A DNA stretch of 36,074 nucleotides from NCBI GenBank assembly GCA_900109485.1, contig FOAY01000025.1, positions 1-36,074 of the forward strand, read 5' to 3'. The DNA comes from Kosakonia sacchari (lineage in GTDB: Bacteria > Pseudomonadota > Gammaproteobacteria > Enterobacterales > Enterobacteriaceae). A program made the position numbers and the translations under genes. Under the pieces are notes generated by a model. It had not been told where the DNA came from. It did not search any database and saw nothing but the letters and a program-made list of their open reading frames with translations. Of the stretch, positions 24,443 to 33,854 are shown piece after piece (position 1 is the first letter of the stretch; each line of letters opens with the position of its first letter).

Positions 24443-24925
24443 ATGCCATCTATTTATTATCGTGGGGATAAACGAGATTTTGCCACGATCCAACAAACGG
24501 GATTCCAGCCGCAAATAGTATCGTGCAGAGGGCGAACGCCAGGCCAGGCGATCGCCTATATTCAGAAGATTATTAAAGACAATAATTATAAGAGTCTTGC
24601 GGATATTGGCGCTTATATCATCAGTAATGCAAAAGGCGATTCCGTCTCCGCCTCGTGTATTCTCGATGGCGCCTCCTATGGTACTTATAAATATCAAATC
24701 ACCGTTCCGGCTAATGCTCTCTATTTTGAATTTAAAACCGATGGCAGTGTGGGCGCGCAACTGGAAAATCAGGGGAGTATGTCCGGGCGCAAACCGTACT
24801 ATATTTTAACGGATGTTAACCCGGATTTAAGTCAATACGTTATTGTCGGAACAAGAACGGTCACGCAGGAAGCCACATTTTTTACAGATGTACCCAGCGA
24901 CTGGATCTCGTTAATAGCAGAATAG
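24443..24925 (+). CDS. Putative ADP-ribosyltransferase (R-S-E class)
   Basis: This 160-residue protein resembles the single-domain core of cholera/pertussis-type and Scabin/pierisin-type ADP-ribosyltransferases. Residues 5-23 (YYRGDKRDFATIQQTGFQP) carry Arg7 and the R-x-D pattern that binds NAD. Residues 67-72 (SVSASC) occupy the place of the STS motif. Residues 140-153 (VTQEATFFTDVPSDW) hold the catalytic-glutamate candidate Glu143, with the residue two before it being Thr rather than Glu or Gln. No signal peptide, coiled-coil or export domain is visible, so it may act inside the cell or be an orphan toxin domain. GAGGAGATAAAG gives a strong ribosome-binding site. It neighbours the bacteriocin divergently. 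A partner antitoxin is not evident. Confidence 0.7.
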   Translation: MPSIYYRGDKRDFATIQQTGFQPQIVSCRGRTPGQAIAYIQKIIKDNNYKSLADIGAYIISNAKGDSVSASCILDGASYGTYKYQITVPANALYFEFKTDGSVGAQLENQGSMSGRKPYYILTDVNPDLSQYVIVGTRTVTQEATFFTDVPSDWISLIAE

Positions 24926-25322
24926 ATTTTCATCCGATTTATAATTGATACGTACAACGATTTTTTCAGGATTAAAAACCTGAATATTATCTTCTGTTGT
25001 TGCATTGCCGCTGGCTGCCTCGACAGCGGCATGCTTTGTTTTTCGGGATGAGACCGAATTCCGGCGCTTTTATGGCAGCATGTTTTTCCATGGCGATCAC
25101 ATTTTTCCGACTCATACCTGTCCTTTTTATATCACTGCGTTACCATTCACACGGTAAATACCTTTCAACTCACCCGAGGCTTTGATGCTGGAGAATGTCA
25201 TCATCTGATAATCAGCTTACCGGGCTTTTCAGACCGGGCTGGTTATCAATGCGCTGAAATCGAATGCGGACACCGCTGTGTGTTTGCACGTTTTGCCATG
25301 ATGATGAAACAGGTTTTCCAGT
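24926..25322. other. Degenerate region before the yjhX remnant
   Basis: This stretch has no intact gene. It holds a terminator-like hairpin at 25007-25044 and several broken reading frames. One frame reads RDETEFRRFYGSMFFHGDHIFP before stopping at about 25157; another stays open to 25417. These may be decayed coding sequence, but I do not recognise the source protein. Confidence 0.4.
25007..25044 (+). terminator. Terminator-like hairpin after the ART gene
   Basis: GCCGCTG (25007-25013) pairs with CAGCGGC (25024-25030) and is followed by ATGCTTTGTTTTT. It lies about 80 bp past the ART stop codon. Confidence 0.5.
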
Positions 25323-25421
25323 ATGAATTTATCCCGTCAGAAACAACATCTCTTCCACGTTCTCACCCACTGTGGGCGTATTTTGCTCGTCCGCGTCATC
25401 TCCGGGAAAGGAGTTAACTAA
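25323..25421 (+). pseudogene. Truncated topAI (yjhX) remnant
   Basis: This 32-codon frame (MNLSRQKQHLFHVLTHCGRI then LLVRVISGKGVN) matches the first 28 or so residues of E. coli YjhX/TopAI (MNLSRQEQ..LHVL..GGRI..VRD.SG). The remaining 50-odd residues are missing. Its stop overlaps the yjhP start (TAATG). In E. coli the toxin gene topAI and its antitoxin yjhQ precede yjhP; here yjhQ is gone and the toxin is cut short, consistent with one internal deletion. It is too short to be functional as a topoisomerase I inhibitor. Confidence 0.8.
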
Positions 25422-26167
25422 TGGATATCCCACGTATTTTTACTATCAGCGAAAGTGAACACCGCATTCATAACCCGTTTACGCCAGAAAAATATGCCAC
25501 CCTTGGGCGCGTGTTACGCATGAAACCGGGGGCGCGGATCCTCGATCTCGGCAGCGGTTCGGGTGAGATGCTTTGCACCTGGTCTCGCGATTACGGCATT
25601 ACCGGTGTCGGCATCGACATGAGCCCGCTCTTCACTGCGCAGGCAAAATTGCGTGCCGAAGCGCTGGGCGTTGCGGCACATGTGCATTTTATTCATAACG
25701 ATGCGTCCGGTTATATCGCCGACGAAAAATGTGACGTGGCTGCCTGTGTCGGCGCAACCTGGATAGCGGGCGGCGTCGGCGGAACCATCGCGCTGCTGGC
25801 AAAGAGCCTCAAACCCGGCGGAATCATACTTATTGGTGAACCGTACTGGCGTCAGTTACCCGCAACGGACGAGGAAGCCAAGGCCTGCGGCGCCAGCGCG
25901 TTGGCCGATTTTCTCACGCTCCCGCAGCTTGTCGCCAGCTTCGGCGAACGCGGCTATGACGTAGTGGAAATGGTGCTGGCAGACCAGGAAGGCTGGGATC
26001 GGTATGAAGCGGCAAAATGGCTGACCCTGCGCCGCTGGCTGGCGGAAAACCCCAACGATGAATTTGCCGCCGAAGTGCGGGAAACGCTGACGCTGGCACC
26101 TGTTCGCCACGTTACCTGGACAAGGGAATATCTGGGCTGGGGCGTTTTTGCGTTAATGGCACGCTAA
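25421..26167 (+). CDS. yjhP: YjhP SAM-dependent methyltransferase
   Basis: This 248-residue protein is colinear with E. coli YjhP. The SAM-binding motif I is ILDLGSGSGEML (about residues 40-51), and the post-motif acidic residue lies in GVGIDMS. The HFIHNDASGYI and LKPGGIILIGEPYW segments complete the class I methyltransferase core. It has no signal peptide. The substrate is unknown. It follows a truncated topAI directly and has GGAAAGGAG as ribosome-binding site. A clean terminator follows. Confidence 0.94.
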   Translation: MDIPRIFTISESEHRIHNPFTPEKYATLGRVLRMKPGARILDLGSGSGEMLCTWSRDYGITGVGIDMSPLFTAQAKLRAEALGVAAHVHFIHNDASGYIADEKCDVAACVGATWIAGGVGGTIALLAKSLKPGGIILIGEPYWRQLPATDEEAKACGASALADFLTLPQLVASFGERGYDVVEMVLADQEGWDRYEAAKWLTLRRWLAENPNDEFAAEVRETLTLAPVRHVTWTREYLGWGVFALMAR

Positions 26168-26175
26168 ACGAGACA

Positions 26176-26211
26176 ACCGGTATCGCGCAAAAGTGATACC
26201 GGTATATTTTT
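26176..26211 (+). terminator. Terminator after yjhP
   Basis: A perfect 9-bp stem, ACCGGTATC/GATACCGGT, with a 10-nt loop is followed by ATATTTTT. Confidence 0.85.
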
Positions 26212-26310
26212 CATTGCTTCCTCGCAAGCCATTTATAAATTCAGCCATTGATGAATTAACGCGTTGTTTCAGTTTGGCAAAGGTACTTTGCGGAGAGGCG
26301 AAAATGTGAT

Positions 26311-26332
26311 CCCCGGCCATTGCTGACCGGGG
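26311..26332 (-). terminator. Hairpin after actP
   Basis: CCCCGG/CCGGGG form a 6-bp GC stem with a 10-nt loop just past the actP stop. The T-run is poor, so termination is uncertain. Confidence 0.4.
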
Positions 26333-26339
26333 CAGGGGA

Positions 26340-28297
<1,958 letters not shown>

Positions 28298-28351
28298 CAC
28301 AGAATTCTCCAGAGGTCTCCCCTTTGTCTTTCGCATCGCCGGTTCGTTGGC

Positions 28352-28402
28352 CGCACGTGCCCACCCCGGTTACACCATTATCTGTGCTCCCGGGGATGTG
28401 CG
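28352..28402. repeat. Inverted-repeat element between acs and yjcH
   Basis: CCCCGG (28364-28369) and CCGGGG (28390-28395) with flanking GCAC/GTGC pairing form a long imperfect hairpin. The following CCGCCTTCCTGCAAC resembles an intergenic repeat I have seen scattered in Enterobacter-type genomes. The family assignment is from memory only. Confidence 0.4.
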
Positions 28403-28501
28403 CGTTTGCCGCCTTCCTGCAACATGAAATCCATTGAGGACTGTAGGGTGAGGTGATTGTTTCCTCTCCTTATAAGGAGAGCGTTATGGTTTTGTTTGTC
28501 A

Positions 28502-28530
28502 GCCGGATAGTGGCCGGGGCCTTATCCGGC
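28502..28530. repeat. REP-like palindromic element after acs
   Basis: GCCGGATA (28502-28509) and TATCCGGC (28523-28530) are the conserved ends of enterobacterial REP elements. The element lies 15 bp past the acs stop, in the acs-yjcH gap, where it may stabilise acs mRNA. Confidence 0.7.
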
Positions 28531-28545
28531 AGGGCGTTACGATTA

Positions 28546-30504
28546 TTAAGACGGCATGGTAATGGCCTGCTTCTCTTCGAGCAGTTTTTCCACGACGCCA
28601 GGATCGGCGAGCGTCGAGGTATCGCCGAAGTTACTGGTATCGCCCGCCGCGATTTTGCGCAGGATGCGGCGCATGATTTTGCCGGAGCGCGTTTTCGGCA
28701 GCGAATCTGTCCAGTGCAGTACATCCGGCGTTGCCAGCGGGCCAATCTCTTTACGCACCCAGTTACGCACTTCGGTGTAGAGTTCCGGCGACGGCTCTTC
28801 ACCGTGGTTCAGCGTGACATAGGCATAAATCGCCTGGCCTTTGATGCTGTGCGGAATACCCACCACGGCGGCCTCGGCGATTTTCGGATGCGAAACCAGC
28901 GCCGATTCAATCTCGGCGGTGCCCAGGCGGTGACCGGAAACGTTCAGCACATCGTCCACGCGGCCGGTGATCCAGTAGTAACCCTCTTCGTCACGACGCG
29001 CGCCGTCGCCGCTGAAGTAGCAGTTTTTGAAGGTGGAGAAGTAGGTCTGTTCAAAGCGCTCGTGATCGCCGAACAGCGTACGCGCCTGACCTGGCCAGGA
29101 GTCGGTGATCACCAGGTTACCTTCGGTCGCGCCCTCAAGCGCATTTCCTTCGTTATCCACCAGCGCCGGTTGCACGCCAAAGAACGGATGGGTTGCCGAA
29201 CCGGCTTTCAGGCGCGTTGCGCCGGGCAGCGGGGTGATCATAAAACCGCCGGTTTCTGTCTGCCACCAGGTGTCCATCACCGGGCATTTACCGTTGCCGA
29301 TCTTCGACCAGTACCACTCCCACGCTTCCGGGTTAATGGGCTCGCCCACGGAACCGAGAATGCGCAGCGAAGAGCGGTCAGTACCCACGATGGCTTTGTC
29401 ACCTTCCGCCATCAGCGCGCGGATCGCCGTCGGTGCGGTATAGAGAATATTGACCTGATGTTTATCCACCACCTGGCTCATGCGCGCCGGGGTTGGCCAG
29501 TTCGGTACGCCTTCAAACATCAGCGTGATGGCGCCGCAGGCCAGCGGCCCGTAGAGCAAATAGCTGTGGCCGGTCACCCAGCCGACGTCGGCCGTACACC
29601 AGTAGACATCGCCCGGATGATAATCAAAAACATATTTAAAGGTCGTCGCGGCATAAACCAGATAACCGCCGGTGGTGTGCAGCACGCCTTTCGGTTTGCC
29701 GGTCGAGCCGGAGGTATAGAGGATAAAGAGCGGATCTTCCGCACCGACTTCCACCGGCTGGTGCTGGTCGCTGGCTTTTTCGGTCAGCTCGTTCCACCAC
29801 AGATCGCGGCCTGTGTTCCAGTCGATTTTGCCGCCGGTACGTTTCAGAACCACGACGTGTTCAACGCTGTTAACGTTCGGGTTTTTCAGCGCGTCATCGA
29901 CATTTTTCTTCAGCGGAATATTACGACCGGCGCGCACGCCTTCGTCGGCGGTGATCACCAGCCGGGAGCTGGAATCGATAATGCGTCCGGCGACGGCTTC
30001 CGGCGAGAAGCCGCCGAAAATCACCGAATGCACCGCGCCGATGCGGGCGCAGGCGAGCATGGCGACCGCCGCTTCCGGCACCATCGGCATATAAATCGCG
30101 ACAACATCACCTTTCTTAATCCCGAGATCGACCAGCACATTGGCAAACTGGCATACGCTGCGGTGCAGCTCGCGGTAGGTGATTTTTTTACTCTGGCTGG
30201 CGTCATCGCCTTCCCAGATAATGGCCGTCTGGTCGCCGCGTTCGGCGAGATGGCGGTCAAGACAGTTGGCGGCCAGGTTTAATGTGCCGTCTTCATACCA
30301 TTTAATCGAAATATTGCCGGGTGCGAAGGAGGTGTTTTTCACCGTTTTATACGGCGTAATCCAGTCGAGGATCTTTCCCTGCTCGCCCCAGAATGTGTCA
30401 GGGTCGGTGATGGATTGATGATATTTGGCTTCATACTGCTCCGGATTGATCAGGCAACGTTCCGCAATATTGGCGGGAATATCGTGTTTATGTATTTGGC
30501 TCAT
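28546..30504 (-). CDS. acs: Acs acetyl-CoA synthetase (AMP-forming)
   Basis: This 652-residue cytosolic enzyme has exactly the E. coli Acs length. It converts acetate, ATP and CoA to acetyl-CoA through acetyl-AMP. The AMP-binding loop [11 protein letters not shown] (about 264-274), the WWQTETGG motif, the hinge region [21 protein letters not shown] and the C-terminal [13 protein letters not shown] with the acetylatable Lys609 are intact. It leads the operon with yjcH and actP. A 609-codon frame on the opposite strand is an antisense shadow. Regulation by CRP is known in E. coli; a partial CRP-like site lies upstream. Confidence 0.98.
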   Translation of the reverse strand: MSQIHKHDIPANIAERCLINPEQYEAKYHQSITDPDTFWGEQGKILDWITPYKTVKNTSFAPGNISIKWYEDGTLNLAANCLDRHLAERGDQTAIIWEGDDASQSKKITYRELHRSVCQFANVLVDLGIKKGDVVAIYMPMVPEAAVAMLACARIGAVHSVIFGGFSPEAVAGRIIDSSSRLVITADEGVRAGRNIPLKKNVDDALKNPNVNSVEHVVVLKRTGGKIDWNTGRDLWWNELTEKASDQHQPVEVGAEDPLFILYTSGSTGKPKGVLHTTGGYLVYAATTFKYVFDYHPGDVYWCTADVGWVTGHSYLLYGPLACGAITLMFEGVPNWPTPARMSQVVDKHQVNILYTAPTAIRALMAEGDKAIVGTDRSSLRILGSVGEPINPEAWEWYWSKIGNGKCPVMDTWWQTETGGFMITPLPGATRLKAGSATHPFFGVQPALVDNEGNALEGATEGNLVITDSWPGQARTLFGDHERFEQTYFSTFKNCYFSGDGARRDEEGYYWITGRVDDVLNVSGHRLGTAEIESALVSHPKIAEAAVVGIPHSIKGQAIYAYVTLNHGEEPSPELYTEVRNWVRKEIGPLATPDVLHWTDSLPKTRSGKIMRRILRKIAAGDTSNFGDTSTLADPGVVEKLLEEKQAITMPS

Positions 30505-31192
30505 GGCAATTGCTCTCCTTGTAAGATGTTAATAATATGTCACAAGAACGTTAATTGTAGGGCCTTTACAAGCTTTGTTTACTATTTGAGCGATAGATCA
30601 CGCATTGATGAGATTCAGTAAAAAAGCAGCAAAATAAATGCGCTGGTGTAATGCAGAAATGAAAAATAGCGGCAGGGAGAAGAAAAATGACTCATAACAG
30701 CAGGTTATGGAATGTGACGGTTCGATTACGCTTAATAGCGTTGCAGAATAACGCGCTGTGGCAAGCTGCTGAAAATACATCGCGGAACCAATAGCGTCAT
30801 AATTATTTTTACCAGGTACTATTCACTGCGTTAATGACAAATGGCAGACGAAATTTCCGCTACGGAGCGACCTCTGAGACATTTCTAATGCTTAAAAAAT
30901 GCGCAAATGAACCAATTTTGTGGAATAATTTCCTGGCGGAAAGATTGGAATTCAGTGGATTGAAAATTTTTGTATAACAAATACTTATTATTAATAACTG
31001 AAATAAAAGACGGTTTTTAACTAAAAAATCAGTCAAACCCCCTCCCGGTATAGGGTTGCACGCTATACCCTGCAAATGATACTGATAATGCGCGTTAAAA
31101 AACCCCGCAATACCGTGCGACGTTAATCATACCCTTTCAGTATGTGTCGTTCCCGAGCATGGAATGGTGCTTCATTGAGGAAGTCTGTAGTG
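30505..31192. promoter_or_regulatory. Divergent acs-gltP regulatory region
   Basis: This 688-bp AT-rich region contains no gene. A CRP-like site TGAGCGATAGATCACG (30587-30602) lies 83 bp upstream of acs and matches most core positions. A second half-site, AATGTGACGG (30711-30720), lies further on. Close to gltP is an inverted repeat GGTATAG/CTATACC (31047-31069). In E. coli the nrfABCDEFG operon occupies this place; here it is absent. Confidence 0.5.
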
Positions 31193-32506
31193 ATGAAAAA
31201 CATGAAAATCAGCCTGGCCTGGCAGATTCTGCTAGCCCTTGTGCTGGGTATTCTTCTGGGTAGTTACCTGCATTATCAGAGCGACAGCCGCGAATGGCTG
31301 ATTGCGAATCTCCTGTCTCCGGCGGGCGATATCTTTATTCACCTGATCAAAATGATTGTGGTGCCGATTGTTATCTCGACGCTGATTGTCGGGATTGCTG
31401 GCGTTGGCGATGCGAAACAGCTTGGCCGCATTGGCGCGAAAACCATCATCTATTTCGAAGTGATCACTACGGTTGCGATCGTGCTCGGTATTACGCTGGC
31501 GAATGTGTTCCAGCCGGGGGCGGGGATCGATATGTCGCAACTGGCGACGGTGGATATTTCGAAATACCAAAGCACCACCGCGGATGTGCAAAGCCACGCC
31601 CACGGCCTGATGGGGACGATTCTGTCGCTGGTGCCAACCAATATCATCGCGTCGATGGCGAAGGGCGATATGCTGCCGATCATCTTCTTCTCGGTGCTGT
31701 TTGGCCTGGGGCTTTCATCGCTGCCGGCATCGCACCGCGAGCCGCTGGTGACCGTGTTCCGTTCTATTTCCGAAACCATGTTTAAAGTCACCCATATGGT
31801 GATGCGCTATGCGCCGGTCGGCGTGTTCGCGCTGATCTCGGTAACGGTGGCGAACTTCGGTTTTGCCTCGCTGTGGCCGCTGGCGAAGCTGGTGATTCTG
31901 GTTTACTTCGCGATCCTGTTCTTCGCGCTGGTGGTGCTGGGCATTGTGGCGCGCATCTGTGGGCTGAGCATCTGGATCCTCATCCGCATCCTGAAAGATG
32001 AGTTGATTCTGGCCTACTCAACCGCCAGTTCAGAGAGCGTGCTGCCGCGTATTATTGAAAAAATGGAAGCCTACGGCGCGCCTGCCTCCATTACCAGCTT
32101 CGTGGTGCCGACCGGTTACTCCTTTAACCTCGACGGTTCAACGCTGTACCAGAGTATTGCCGCCATCTTTATTGCGCAGTTGTACGGTATCGATCTGTCG
32201 CTGTGGCAGGAGATTATCCTCGTGCTGACGCTGATGGTGACCTCAAAAGGCATCGCGGGCGTTCCGGGCGTCTCCTTCGTGGTATTGCTGGCGACGCTGG
32301 GCAGCGTCGGTATTCCGCTGGAAGGGCTGGCCTTTATCGCCGGTGTTGACCGTATCCTCGATATGGCGCGTACCGCGCTGAACGTGGTGGGGAATGCGCT
32401 GGCGGTGCTGGTTATTGCCAAGTGGGAACACAAATTCGACCGCAAAAAAGCGCTGGCCTACGAGCGCGAAATGCTGGGCAAATTTGATAAAACCGCCGGT
32501 CAGTAA
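31193..32506 (+). CDS. gltP: GltP glutamate/aspartate:proton symporter
   Basis: This 437-residue protein is colinear with E. coli GltP, of the DAACS family. It has eight membrane helices and two re-entrant loops. The substrate and ion motifs are visible: the serine-rich AYSTASSESVLPRI hairpin, PTGYSFNLDGSTLY and GIAGVPGVSFVVL. It imports glutamate and aspartate with protons. The start at 31193 (MKNMKISLAWQ) matches the known N-terminus and has GAGGAAG upstream; the ATG at 31142 adds an unsupported 17-residue tail. A terminator shared with the MFS gene follows. Confidence 0.97.
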   Translation: MKNMKISLAWQILLALVLGILLGSYLHYQSDSREWLIANLLSPAGDIFIHLIKMIVVPIVISTLIVGIAGVGDAKQLGRIGAKTIIYFEVITTVAIVLGITLANVFQPGAGIDMSQLATVDISKYQSTTADVQSHAHGLMGTILSLVPTNIIASMAKGDMLPIIFFSVLFGLGLSSLPASHREPLVTVFRSISETMFKVTHMVMRYAPVGVFALISVTVANFGFASLWPLAKLVILVYFAILFFALVVLGIVARICGLSIWILIRILKDELILAYSTASSESVLPRIIEKMEAYGAPASITSFVVPTGYSFNLDGSTLYQSIAAIFIAQLYGIDLSLWQEIILVLTLMVTSKGIAGVPGVSFVVLLATLGSVGIPLEGLAFIAGVDRILDMARTALNVVGNALAVLVIAKWEHKFDRKKALAYEREMLGKFDKTAGQ

Positions 32507-32513
32507 ACCGCTC

Positions 32514-32541
32514 AATCCCTCCTTCACGGAGGGATTTTTTT
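32514..32541. terminator. Terminator between convergent gltP and MFS genes
   Basis: A perfect 9-bp stem, AATCCCTCC/GGAGGGATT, with a TTCAC loop is followed by a T-run. It lies against the stop codon of the MFS gene and likely serves gltP. Confidence 0.88.
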
Positions 32542-33748
32542 ATCTTCTTACCGTGTTGCCTTTGCCCATCATCGCCAGAAAACCCGCCACCACTGGCACC
32601 AGCGATCCCCACAGCACCGCATTCCAGCCGAAGGCATTGAGCAGCGCGCCGGAAGAGAAAGAGCCGACAATCATCACGCCAAAGACAATAAAGTCATTCA
32701 GCGACTGGACGCGGGTTTTCTCTTCCGGGCGGTGAAACTCAATGATCTTCGCCGAAGCGCCGGTAAAACCAAAGTTCCAGCCGATGCCAAGCAGGATCAG
32801 CGACAGCCAGTAATGCAGGATGTCAGTACCGAGCAGACCGGCAAGCACCGAAAGGGCGGTGATCAGCAATCCCGCAGCGCCAATGCGGCTGGCACCAAAG
32901 CGCTGAATCAGTTTGCCGGTAAAAAAGCCCGGCCCGTACATCGCAATCACATGCCACTGAATGCCCAGATTCGCCGCCTGCTGAGAAAGACCGTGCTGGT
33001 GCATCGACAGCGGCGCGGCGGTCATCAGGAAGTTCATCACCATATAGGCTACCGCGCCGCCAAATACGGTACGACGAAAGCCCGGCAGACGGGCGATCTC
33101 GTGAAGCGGGCGACCGCCGTGCTGCGCGTGACTGGCAACGGCAGGGGATTTCACGCCGAGCAGTACCGTTGCGGCCATCGCCGCGACCGCGGCCTGCGCG
33201 AGAAAGGTGACGGCAAAAGTATGTTCCGGCCAGGCGTTCATAGTGCCGGTGACCAGCATCGGGCCAAGTACGCCCGCTACGACGCCGCCGCCCATCACCA
33301 GCGACAACGCCCGCGCCCGTCGTTCGCTGCCCACGCCATCGGTGGCGGCAAAGCGAAACGAGAGCGCAACAGCCGCGTATGCGCCGCCGAAAAAAGCCGC
33401 CAGGCAGAACAGAGAAAAGGAGCCGAGCACGACGGCCAGCGAGGCCAGCAGCCCGGTCAATATGCCTGCGCCGGTGCCGGTCATAAAGGCAACCCGTCTG
33501 CCCCGTCGGCGAGCCAGCGCGCCAAACGGCAGAATGCAGGCCGCCATCCCCAGAACAAAAACCGTGACGGGCAGCGTTGCCAGCGTACTGCTGGGCGCGA
33601 GGGTATTACCAACTATCGCGCCAGTGGCGTAAAAGACGACCGAGTTAGCGCCAGCCAGCGCCTGTGCTGTCGCGAGGCGCGCAATGTTATGGTTCTGCTG
33701 GCTGACCGGTAATTCTGCTTCTGTGGAGTTCAACAACGACGCTCTCAT
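32540..33748 (-). CDS. Major facilitator superfamily transporter
   Basis: This 402-residue protein has about 12 membrane helices and the MFS loop 2-3 motif in GALARRRGRRVAF. The N-terminal 25 residues are soluble. The substrate is unknown; the organisation suggests a drug or metabolite exporter. The annotated ATG lacks a ribosome-binding site on its strand, so a TTG a few codons in is also possible. It faces gltP, and a 12-bp near-perfect inverted repeat lies 45-85 bp upstream. Confidence 0.87.
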   Translation of the reverse strand: MRASLLNSTEAELPVSQQNHNIARLATAQALAGANSVVFYATGAIVGNTLAPSSTLATLPVTVFVLGMAACILPFGALARRRGRRVAFMTGTGAGILTGLLASLAVVLGSFSLFCLAAFFGGAYAAVALSFRFAATDGVGSERRARALSLVMGGGVVAGVLGPMLVTGTMNAWPEHTFAVTFLAQAAVAAMAATVLLGVKSPAVASHAQHGGRPLHEIARLPGFRRTVFGGAVAYMVMNFLMTAAPLSMHQHGLSQQAANLGIQWHVIAMYGPGFFTGKLIQRFGASRIGAAGLLITALSVLAGLLGTDILHYWLSLILLGIGWNFGFTGASAKIIEFHRPEEKTRVQSLNDFIVFGVMIVGSFSSGALLNAFGWNAVLWGSLVPVVAGFLAMMGKGNTVRR

Positions 33749-33792
33749 TATCAGGAGATGATGTTGATGACATTACACTACCGGGCGGTTTG

Positions 33793-33833
33793 TCACACCT
33801 GTCAGACGTTACGTCTCGCCATGACACGTGTGA
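33793..33833. promoter_or_regulatory. Inverted repeat upstream of the MFS gene
   Basis: TCACACCTGTCA (33793-33804) and TGACACGTGTGA (33822-33833) pair at 11 of 12 positions, with AGACG/CGTCT nested between. It lies 45-85 bp before the MFS start and just past the 3' end of the PBP gene, so it could be an operator or a terminator for PBP. Confidence 0.5.
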
Positions 33834-33854
33834 GCCGCCTTAAGCGCGGCGGCA

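Noticed and set aside
28453..30282. 609-codon plus-strand open frame
   Set aside because: It is antisense to acs, which is intact and certain; the frame has no recognisable domains and reflects GC-rich codon usage.
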